DNA of 10,502 nucleotides. It comes from Gammaproteobacteria bacterium. Lineage in GTDB: Bacteria; Pseudomonadota; Gammaproteobacteria; Burkholderiales; Thiobacillaceae. Positions within the stretch are counted from its first letter, which is position 1, and each line of letters opens with the position of its first letter. The stretch covers positions 1 to 10,502 of the forward strand of contig JAHJNP010000313.1 of NCBI GenBank assembly GCA_018820745.1, written 5' to 3'. The translations under genes and the position numbers were made by a program. Positions 1 through 5,487 of this stretch are shown one piece after another. A model generated the notes under the pieces. The model was not told where the DNA came from, searched no databases, and saw only the letters and a list, made by a program, of their open reading frames with translations.

Positions 1-703
1 GTATTTCCAGGGCTATTATTTCGCCCATCCGGAGAACCTCGCCAACAAGGCCATCCAGCCGGGGCAGCTGTCGGTGCTCGAACTGATGAACAAGGTTCGC
101 AGCTGCGAAGACCTCGCCGAGATCGAAGAGCCGTTGCGCCGCAATGCCGCCTTGACCCTGCGCCTGCTGCGCTACGCCAATTCCGCCGCATCGAGCCTGC
201 AGCAGCAAGTCCACACGGTACGCCAGGCCCTGACCCAGGTCGGCCTGAAGACGCTTTACCGCTGGCTGGCGCTGCTCCTGGTGACTGCCAACCCGACGCC
301 CACCAACGCCCTCGCGGCGCGGACCGCCGTGACGCGCGGGCGCGTCTGCGAACTGCTCGGCCAGCCCCGCTTCAACCGCGAGGCGCAGGACGAGCTGTTC
401 ATCACCGGCCTGTTTTCCCTGGCAGAGCCGCTGATGGAAATCCCGCTCGCCCGCCTGCTCGAACTGCTACCCATGCCCGACCCCGTCGTTCAGGCGCTGC
501 TCCACCAGACGGGTCCCTACGCGCCCATCCTGAAACTCGCCGAAGCCTCGGAGCGCAGCGATTTCGGGCAAATCGCCCGCTACGCCGGCGACATCGCTTC
601 CAGCCCGGAAGAAGTCAATATCGTCCAGCTGCAATCGCTTGCCTGGGCCGAGGAGCTGACCAGCGAAGCGCCCCGCGCGGAACCTGAGCCCGCCAGACCT
701 TAA
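1..703 (+). CDS. EAL-HDOD signalling protein, C-terminal part
   Basis: This is the 3' end of a gene that starts before the window. The reading frame enters at base 2 and gives 233 visible residues before TAA at 701-703. The first residues (YFQGYYFAHPE) look like the closing strand of an EAL domain, where a G-Y-x-F-x-x-P pattern is usual. The rest fits an HDOD domain: a helical stretch with LRRNAALTLRLLRYANSA, then a QALTQVGLKTLYRWLALLLV helix. This arrangement is known from YuxH-like EAL-HDOD proteins, which are cytoplasmic signalling proteins; many are thought to be degenerate for cyclic-di-GMP hydrolysis. The EAL catalytic residues lie outside the window, so enzymatic activity cannot be judged. 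The last ~15 residues are a loose Pro/Glu/Ala tail. The next gene starts 133 bases downstream and is probably a separate transcript. The family is fairly sure; the role is not. Confidence 0.85.
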   Translation, partial: YFQGYYFAHPENLANKAIQPGQLSVLELMNKVRSCEDLAEIEEPLRRNAALTLRLLRYANSAASSLQQQVHTVRQALTQVGLKTLYRWLALLLVTANPTPTNALAARTAVTRGRVCELLGQPRFNREAQDELFITGLFSLAEPLMEIPLARLLELLPMPDPVVQALLHQTGPYAPILKLAEASERSDFGQIARYAGDIASSPEEVNIVQLQSLAWAEELTSEAPRAEPEPARP

Positions 704-836
704 GCCGGGGCGCGCTCGGGGCGCTTGAAATAATCAAGGGACGGCTCAACCGGCCCCCACCTTCCGTCTTCTGCGATGCTGATGCGGGTATGGTCTAATG
801 AGCGCTTACCAACCACGCAAAACAAGGGGTTAGGGC

Positions 837-1424
837 ATGATCGGTCTGTTGATTTTCCTGGGAATCGTCGCGGTCGTCGTTTTCTATGCCATCGCCGTCT
901 ACAACGGCCTGGTGGCGCTGCGCAACCAGTTCAAGAACGCCTTCTCGCAGATCGATGTGCAGTTGCAGCGCCGCTACGATCTCATCCCCAATCTGGTGGA
1001 GACCGCCAAGGGCTACATGAAGCACGAGCGCGAGACGCTGGAAGCGGTGATCCAGGCGCGCAACCAGGCAGCAACGGCGGCACGTGCGGTGGAGGCCGAT
1101 CCGACCAATGCGATGGCGATGCGGGAACTGGGGGGCGCCGAGAACGCACTGAGCGGCATGCTGAGCCGCTTCTTCGCCCTTTCCGAGGCCTATCCCGACC
1201 TGAAGGCGAACCAGACCATGATGCAGTTGCAGGAGGAGCTCTCCAGCACCGAGAATAAAATCGCTTTCGCCCGTCAAGCCTACAACGACGCCGTGATGCA
1301 CTACAACAACAAGCGCGAATCATTCCCCGACAGCATCATCGCCGGCAGTTTCTCCTTCACGGCGGCGCAGTTGCTGGAGCTGGAGGAGAAGGAGGCACGC
1401 AAGCCGGTCAAAGTCTCCTTCTAA
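837..1424 (+). CDS. LemA family membrane protein
   Basis: A 195-residue LemA-family protein. It has one N-terminal membrane helix (about residues 3-25) followed by the family's signature stretch: YNGLVALRNQFKNAFSQIDVQLQRRYDLIPNLVETAKGYMKHE. The remainder is long helices, with ALSEAYPDLKAN and ENKIAFARQAYNDAV also typical. LemA proteins have a short outside tail, one membrane anchor and a cytoplasmic helical bundle; their biochemical role is unknown. The ATG at 837 is preceded by AAGGGGT at 823-829, a good ribosome site. An extended -10-like TGGTCTAAT lies at 791-799, but no good -35 accompanies it. The M48 protease gene begins 9 bases after the stop, so the two are almost certainly co-transcribed. 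The LemA plus M48 pairing is common in proteobacteria and suggests a joint membrane quality-control role. That role is inference. Confidence 0.93.
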   Translation: MIGLLIFLGIVAVVVFYAIAVYNGLVALRNQFKNAFSQIDVQLQRRYDLIPNLVETAKGYMKHERETLEAVIQARNQAATAARAVEADPTNAMAMRELGGAENALSGMLSRFFALSEAYPDLKANQTMMQLQEELSSTENKIAFARQAYNDAVMHYNNKRESFPDSIIAGSFSFTAAQLLELEEKEARKPVKVSF

Positions 1425-1433
1425 TCCTCAATA

Positions 1434-3287
1434 ATGGATTTCTTTGGCGCGCAGGAGCAGGCGCGACGCCAGACCCGCTGGCTGATTGCACTATTCGTGA
1501 TGGCGGTGGCTGCTGTCATCGTCGCAGTCTATCTGGCAGCGATTGTTGTCATCGGCACGAGGGGCGAGCAGCCCCTGTCATTCTGGAATCCCGGTCTGTT
1601 CCTGGCTGTCGCGGGGGTGACGACACTCTTCATCACGAGCGGCAGTCTCTACAAAATCAGCGCGCTGGCCAGTGGCGGCGGCGAATCGGTCGCCAAGTCG
1701 CTCGGCGGGCGGCAGGTCTTGCGCGCCAGCGGCGATCTCCTCGAAATGCGTCTGCTCAACATCGTCGACGAAATGGCGATCGCCTCGGGCGTGCCGACGC
1801 CCAAGGTGTTCATTCTCGACGACGAGCACGGCATCAACGCCTTCGCCGCCGGCTTCAGCACCCAGCAGGCCGTGGTCGCGGTGACGCGCGGCACGCTCGA
1901 GCAGCTCTCGCGCGATGAGCTGCAAGGCGTTGTTGCCCACGAGTTCAGCCACATCCTCAACGGCGACATGCGACTCAACCTGCGCCTCATCGGCATCCTC
2001 CACGGCATTCTGCTGCTGGCGCTGATCGGGCGCGTCATCCTGCGCGGCGCCGGGCGCGGCCGCTCGAAAAACAGCGGCGGCATCGCCTTCTTCGGTCTGG
2101 CGCTGCTGGCGATCGGCTACATCGGCGTCTTCTTCGGCAACCTGATCAAGGCGGCCGCTTCGCGCCAGCGCGAATTTCTCGCCGATGCCTCCGCCGTGCA
2201 GTTCACCCGCAACCCTGGCGGCATCGGCGGCGCCCTGAAAAAGATCGGCGGCTTTGAACAGTCGGCCATTCACCACCCCAAGGCAGAAGAGGCGAGCCAC
2301 CTCTTTTTTGGCGAAGGGATTTCCACCCTGTTCGGCTTCCTGGCCACCCATCCGCCCATTGACGAGCGCATCCGCCGCATCGATCGCAGCTTCCGCATGG
2401 AACAAAAGCGCAGCGCCGGCGCAGGCTTTCAGCCGGCGGTGGGCGTCTCAGGCTTTGCCGCGAACGAGCGCGTGGCGATCACGCCGCAACAGGTGGTGGC
2501 CAGCGTCGGCACCGTGACGCCGCGTCAGGTCGCCTACGCCCACGACCTGATTGAATCGCTGCCGCCATCGATACGCGACGACACCCGCCATCCCGACCGG
2601 GCACGTGCACTCCTCTACGCCCTGCTGGTGGTGGGGGAGGCGCAGCCGGCGCAGGTGTTGCGCCGTGCGCTCAAGGACGAAGCGCCCGAACTGGTCGAGC
2701 TGGCAGCAGCGCGCGTTCCCGAGCTGATCGCGGCGGGGCGCGCCACCTGGCTGCCGATCCTGGAGCTGGCGATGCCCGCGCTCGGGGAGGAGGGTCCGGG
2801 CGCCGAACGGCTGCTCGTCAATGCCAAACGGCTCATCGAGGCCGACGGCAACGTCACCCTTTTCGAGTATCTGGTCGACTCGCTGCTGCGCGCCGCCCTG
2901 ACCGGCAAGCCGGGCGACAAGGGGGCCATCCAGCCCTATCCACAGAAGCGCGTGCATGAGGATTGCGAGACGGTGCTGTCACTGCTCGTTCATCTCGGCC
3001 ATCGCGACCTGCTGCTTGCCCAGCGCGCCTTTGCCGCTGCGACGGCGTTTCTGCCGCCCGACGGCGAATGGACATTGAGCGCGCGCAACACCCTCCCGCT
3101 GCCCCGCTTCGATCAGTCGCTCACCCGGCTCGCCACCCTCGATTACCGGTTGCGTGCCCGCCTCATCGAGGCGTGCAGCGCCGCCATCGCCCACGACGGC
3201 CAGGTGACGATCCACGAGGCAGAGCTGCTGCGCATCATCGGCGCCAAACTCGACTGCCCGATCCCGCCGTTGCTGGCAGAGGAGTGA
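1434..3287 (+). CDS. M48 (HtpX-like) membrane zinc metalloprotease with C-terminal extension
   Basis: A 617-residue predicted inner-membrane protease. Hydrophobic segments lie at about residues 14-41, 53-72, 184-200 and 215-238, the HtpX-like layout. The zinc motif HEFSH is at 169-173 (VVAHEFSHILNGD). The third ligand is probably E247 in RQREFLADASAVQFT, and the conserved THPPIDERIRRI follows at 305-316. HtpX itself is about 290 residues, so roughly half of this protein is extra. The extension is mostly helical and contains two similar pieces: IEADGNVTLFEYLVDSLLRAAL, and near the end AIAHDGQVTIHEAELLRIIGAKLDC. They resemble TerB-like helical modules (inference). There is no convincing ribosome site directly before ATG 1434. 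With lemA ending 9 bases upstream, translation may be coupled. The likely job is cleaving misfolded membrane proteins; the substrate is unknown. It should not be called htpX without a phylogeny. Confidence 0.9.
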   Translation: MDFFGAQEQARRQTRWLIALFVMAVAAVIVAVYLAAIVVIGTRGEQPLSFWNPGLFLAVAGVTTLFITSGSLYKISALASGGGESVAKSLGGRQVLRASGDLLEMRLLNIVDEMAIASGVPTPKVFILDDEHGINAFAAGFSTQQAVVAVTRGTLEQLSRDELQGVVAHEFSHILNGDMRLNLRLIGILHGILLLALIGRVILRGAGRGRSKNSGGIAFFGLALLAIGYIGVFFGNLIKAAASRQREFLADASAVQFTRNPGGIGGALKKIGGFEQSAIHHPKAEEASHLFFGEGISTLFGFLATHPPIDERIRRIDRSFRMEQKRSAGAGFQPAVGVSGFAANERVAITPQQVVASVGTVTPRQVAYAHDLIESLPPSIRDDTRHPDRARALLYALLVVGEAQPAQVLRRALKDEAPELVELAAARVPELIAAGRATWLPILELAMPALGEEGPGAERLLVNAKRLIEADGNVTLFEYLVDSLLRAALTGKPGDKGAIQPYPQKRVHEDCETVLSLLVHLGHRDLLLAQRAFAAATAFLPPDGEWTLSARNTLPLPRFDQSLTRLATLDYRLRARLIEACSAAIAHDGQVTIHEAELLRIIGAKLDCPIPPLLAEE

Positions 3288-3334
3288 GGCGACAGGCCCC
3301 CGGAATCGCTTTCCCATTCGTGCCCAGTGGCGCG

Positions 3335-3439
3335 GCTGTCATTGCGAGCGCAGCGAAGCAATCCAGAATACCCATGGGGCAAGTGCCAGCGAAATCAACG
3401 CGCTCCGGATCGCCACGGCCCTGCGGGCCTCGCGATGAC
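3335..3439. repeat. REP-like imperfect terminal inverted repeat element
   Basis: The left arm at 3335-3367 (GTCATTGCGAG..., then GCAATCCAGA) and the right arm at about 3404-3441, read in reverse, share the skeleton GTCAT[T/C]GCGAG ... C[A/G]ATCC[A/G]GA. The two arms face each other across about 36 bases. Sequences of this kind (GTCATTGCGAG...GCAATCC) are, from memory, a frequent dispersed intergenic palindrome in betaproteobacterial and some other genomes. It lies between the convergent ends of the M48 gene and the minus-strand repeat-protein gene, a usual place for such elements. It could also act as a transcript end, but there is no T-run. No transposase lies nearby. Confidence 0.7.
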
Positions 3440-3451
3440 GGCATCAATCAG
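3404..3451 (-). repeat. 48-base inverted repeat, copy 1
   Basis: Read on the minus strand, this stretch matches 4662-4709 on the plus strand at 46 of 48 positions by my alignment. It starts CTGATTGATGCCGTCATC and ends GGCGATCC[G/A]GA. The core holds a short palindrome GGCCC-GCA-GGGCC. Copy 1 covers the TGA stop codon of the minus-strand gene that ends at 3448, so the gene's last bases are part of the repeat. It is also the right arm of the REP-like element at 3335-3439. Confidence 0.85.
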
Positions 3452-4017
3452 AACTGCCTGCACTGGTCTTCCTTGCTGCCTTTTACAAGGTTGTTGCTGC
3501 CCTTTGGCGCGGGAACATTTTCCTTGCACTGCAGGTTGCCGTCGATCACGTTGCCGGCAATCCTGACGCCGCCCCGGTTCCGGAAGGCCTGCAGGTTGCC
3601 GCCGACCCTGTTTTCGTGCGCGCTCAACGCCCCCGAATTGGACTCGAACTGGATGTCGCCCGTCACCCTGACACGGTGTATCGTGGCCGCGCCGCCCTGC
3701 TTGATCTGGATGCTGCCGCCGACCGTCGAATCGGACGTCACGCTGACCTGCTTCGCGTTTTCCGCCTGGACGTTGCCGACGACATGCACCTGGCGCGCAT
3801 ACAGCGTCGCGTCGCGTTCGACCGTCAGCGTGCCTTTCACCCGGATCGCATCGAGCGTGCAGATCCTGCCGCTGGGCACGCGAAGATTCTCGACGGTGAC
3901 GCCGACCAGCATCCCGACGCACGTCGTTTCCTTGGCGAATGCGGGGCGCATGCCGAATACAGCGAGCAGCGCCAGCGCCGCGATGGCTGTTACCCGGATG
4001 TGCTCAGCGCGGTGCAT
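3448..4017 (-). CDS. secreted repeat protein, probable beta-solenoid, function unknown
   Basis: A 189-residue exported protein. I place the start at the ATG at 4015-4017 because AGGAGG lies 7 bases upstream (4025-4030); the longer reading from 4056 would add 13 residues in front of that ribosome site. A signal peptide covers residues 1-28, with probable cleavage after AFA. The mature part carries regular repeats that begin G-x-[LIV]-[QT]: GTLT at 62, GNVQ at 81, GSIQ at 101, GDIQ at 120, GNLQ at 140 and GNLQ at 160. Spacing is 19-20 residues. This regularity suggests a small right-handed beta-helix, broadly like the bactofilin fold, but exported. Four cysteines (33, 53, 164, 186) lie near the two ends and could form disulfides that cap it. 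I recall similar uncharacterised proteins ending in ...KEDQC in betaproteobacteria. It lies 55 bases downstream of the lipoprotein gene in the same direction and may share its transcript. Function is unknown. Confidence 0.8.
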   Translation of the reverse strand: MHRAEHIRVTAIAALALLAVFGMRPAFAKETTCVGMLVGVTVENLRVPSGRICTLDAIRVKGTLTVERDATLYARQVHVVGNVQAENAKQVSVTSDSTVGGSIQIKQGGAATIHRVRVTGDIQFESNSGALSAHENRVGGNLQAFRNRGGVRIAGNVIDGNLQCKENVPAPKGSNNLVKGSKEDQCRQF

Positions 4018-4024
4018 GGCAGTA

Positions 4025-4030
4025 CCTCCT
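4025..4030 (-). promoter_or_regulatory. ribosome binding site fixing the start of the repeat protein
   Basis: A full AGGAGG on the minus strand, 7 bases before the ATG at 4015-4017. It lies inside the longer possible reading frame from 4056, so it decides for the shorter protein, whose N-terminus then reads directly as a signal peptide. Confidence 0.75.
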
Positions 4031-4072
4031 GTTTGACATTTCACAGCAGGCGCCAAGCACCGGGCCGCACGG

Positions 4073-4531
4073 TCAGTTCATCACCTGCCAGCTGCCGTCG
4101 GCCTGCCGGCAGGCCGTGCCGAACACGGTTTCCCGCTTGCCACCGATGATAGCCTTGGTGGTGAACTCCCGGCACGGTCCGGTGGCCGTGTCATAGGTGC
4201 GGGTGGGCGTCACCGAATACTGCACGCCGGTGTCGGGGTTGATCCAGGCTGCGGGAACGCCCGTGCGTACGCCTTCCAGCGTTTCCGCCACCTTCCTGCG
4301 GTCGTTGTCGTCCATCGACTCGCCCACCGCACCGCCGATCGCCGCCCCAGCCAGCGCGCCGGCGATGATCGCCACCGTCCGCCCGTGGCCGCCGCCGACC
4401 TGCGCACCCAGCACGCCGCCCAGCACGCCGCCGATGATCGTCCCGGCCTGCTCCCTGGGTCCATCGGTCGCGCAACCGGTCAAAGCCAATGCGGCCACCA
4501 TGGGCGCGACAAGAAAAGATTGCATGCGCAT
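4073..4531 (-). CDS. glycine-zipper outer-membrane lipoprotein (17 kDa surface antigen type)
   Basis: A 152-residue lipoprotein. The signal peptide ends in the lipobox LTGC, with C20 as the lipidated cysteine. The residue after it is Ala, which favours sorting to the outer membrane. Residues ~29-72 form a glycine zipper (GTIIGGVLGGVLGAQVGGG, then IIAGALAGAAIGGAVG), two Gly-rich helices that probably pack in the membrane. The C-terminal part has features typical of the 17 kDa surface antigen family: WINPDTGVQYSVTPTRTY, GPCREF with C120, and GTACRQADGSWQ with C141. A C120-C141 disulfide is plausible. The ATG at 4529-4531 has AAGGAG 7 bases upstream (4539-4544). The family is common in proteobacterial envelopes and its precise role is unsettled. 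It is probably first in a two-gene unit with the repeat protein downstream. Confidence 0.88.
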   Translation of the reverse strand: MRMQSFLVAPMVAALALTGCATDGPREQAGTIIGGVLGGVLGAQVGGGHGRTVAIIAGALAGAAIGGAVGESMDDNDRRKVAETLEGVRTGVPAAWINPDTGVQYSVTPTRTYDTATGPCREFTTKAIIGGKRETVFGTACRQADGSWQVMN

Positions 4532-4558
4532 GACATCGCTCCTTCAACAAGAAGCTTC

Positions 4559-4564
4559 GTTATA
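4559..4564 (-). promoter_or_regulatory. possible -10 element for the lipoprotein gene
   Basis: TATAAC on the minus strand, 27 bases before the ATG at 4531, within an AT-richer stretch. I see no good -35 at 16-18 bases upstream, so this is only a candidate. Confidence 0.25.
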
Positions 4565-4661
4565 GCAGCTGCATACTCCGGCCAGTGTCTGAGCGACGCT
4601 CGACGCGCAGCAGAAAAATGGCCCAGGCGGGGACAGACCTTGCAAATTATCTTGGGAAGCG

Positions 4662-4709
4662 CTGATTGATGCCGTCATCACGAGGCCCGCAGGGCCGTGG
4701 CGATCCAGA
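4662..4709 (+). repeat. 48-base inverted repeat, copy 2
   Basis: The opposite-orientation partner of 3404-3451, with two differences (A for G at two places). It lies 21 bases beyond the 3' end of the YceI gene. Unlike copy 1 it has no matching GTCATTGCGAG arm next to it, so it is half of the REP-like element. Both genes at 3448-4531 sit between the two copies. Confidence 0.85.
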
Positions 4710-4730
4710 TATGTTTGCCCCCGAAGGGAT

Positions 4731-5321
4731 TCACTGTCCCCGCAGAATCCCGGCTATCCGCTGCATGTCGGATTCGGCAATGGCCTCGACGTCCAGGGTG
4801 ATCGCAACCTCGTCGCCGACCACCATGCCGCCCCGGTCCATGGGCGCATTCCAGCTCACGCCGAAGTGATGGCGGTTGATCGCCGTGGTAGCGACGAAGC
4901 CGATGCGGGCCGTCGGCCCCAGGTCCTTGCCGCCTTCCCAGTACGGGCACTGCCAGCGGCCCAGATAATGGGTAGCCAGCACGACCGGACGGGTCACGCC
5001 GCGAAGGGTGAGATCGCCCGCGACCCTGAAATCGGCTTCGCCCGCGCAGCGGACCTCGGTACTGCGGAAGGCGATCTCCGGATACGTCTCCACATCCAGG
5101 AAGTCCGCACCCCGCAGGTGCGCATCGCGCGCATCGTCCCCCGTCCAGATGCCCGCCGCATTGATCGTCGCCTCGACAGCCGCGGCGTCCGCCGGATTGT
5201 CTGGGTCGAAATCCATGCTGCCACGCACGTTCTTGAACAGGCCGCGCATGTGCGAAACCATCATGTGCCGCACGGCAAACGCTGCGCCGGAATGTCCTGG
5301 TTCGAATATCCACTTGGTCAT
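4731..5321 (-). CDS. YceI family protein, cytoplasmic type
   Basis: A 196-residue YceI-family protein. The diagnostic motifs are at the N-terminus (FEPGHSGAAFAVRHMMVSHMRGLF) and centre (DARDAHLRGADFLDVETYPE followed by IAFRST). Then come GDLTLRGVTRPVVL, GRWQCPYW and the late NRHHFGVSWN. The family folds as a lipocalin-like beta barrel that binds polyisoprenoid-type lipids such as ubiquinone precursors. Many members are periplasmic, but this one begins MTKWIFEPGHS with no signal peptide, so it should stay in the cytoplasm. The ATG at 5319-5321 has GGAGGG 7 bases upstream (5329-5334). The gene is divergent from tex, with 166 bases between their starts. It stands alone and no neighbour explains its ligand. 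Confidence 0.92.
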   Translation of the reverse strand: MTKWIFEPGHSGAAFAVRHMMVSHMRGLFKNVRGSMDFDPDNPADAAAVEATINAAGIWTGDDARDAHLRGADFLDVETYPEIAFRSTEVRCAGEADFRVAGDLTLRGVTRPVVLATHYLGRWQCPYWEGGKDLGPTARIGFVATTAINRHHFGVSWNAPMDRGGMVVGDEVAITLDVEAIAESDMQRIAGILRGQ

Positions 5322-5364
5322 TTCAAAACCCTCCAGCCATCCCCTTGCCCCCTGGCCAACCCCC

Positions 5365-5370
5365 AGTATA
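5365..5370 (-). promoter_or_regulatory. possible -10 element for the YceI gene
   Basis: TATACT on the minus strand, 43 bases before the YceI start. It matches the sigma-70 -10 consensus at five of six positions, but no recognisable -35 lies at the right distance. On the other strand CATAAT at 5417-5422 is a similarly unsupported candidate for tex. Confidence 0.3.
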
Positions 5371-5458
5371 GAAACCGGGGAAACAATGGAGGGATGAGCG
5401 AGGCGCGAGTATTAGGCATAATGCGCAACCTGGAACTTACCCCCCGGCCTCGCGACAC

Positions 5459-5463
5459 GGAGG
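5459..5463 (+). promoter_or_regulatory. ribosome binding site ahead of tex, spaced for an out-of-frame ATG
   Basis: GGAGG lies 7 bases before an ATG at 5471 but 24 bases before the tex ATG at 5488. The two ATGs are in different frames, and nothing like a ribosome site directly precedes 5488. Either tex initiates inefficiently or by another route, or the start at 5471 opens a short frame overlapping tex. Confidence 0.55.
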
Positions 5464-5487
5464 CTGACTCATGCAGTCAATCGAACC

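Noticed and set aside
724..738. Small palindrome CTTGA-AATAA-TCAAG after the EAL-HDOD gene
   Set aside because: A five-base stem without T-run is too weak to call a terminator or operator.
1578..2405. 275-codon minus-strand frame inside the M48 gene
   Set aside because: It is the antisense shadow of a clear zinc protease, and its product has no recognisable domain.
3616..4149. 177-codon plus-strand frame opposite the repeat protein and lipoprotein
   Set aside because: It spans the ends of two convincing minus-strand genes and reads as Arg/Asp-rich noise.
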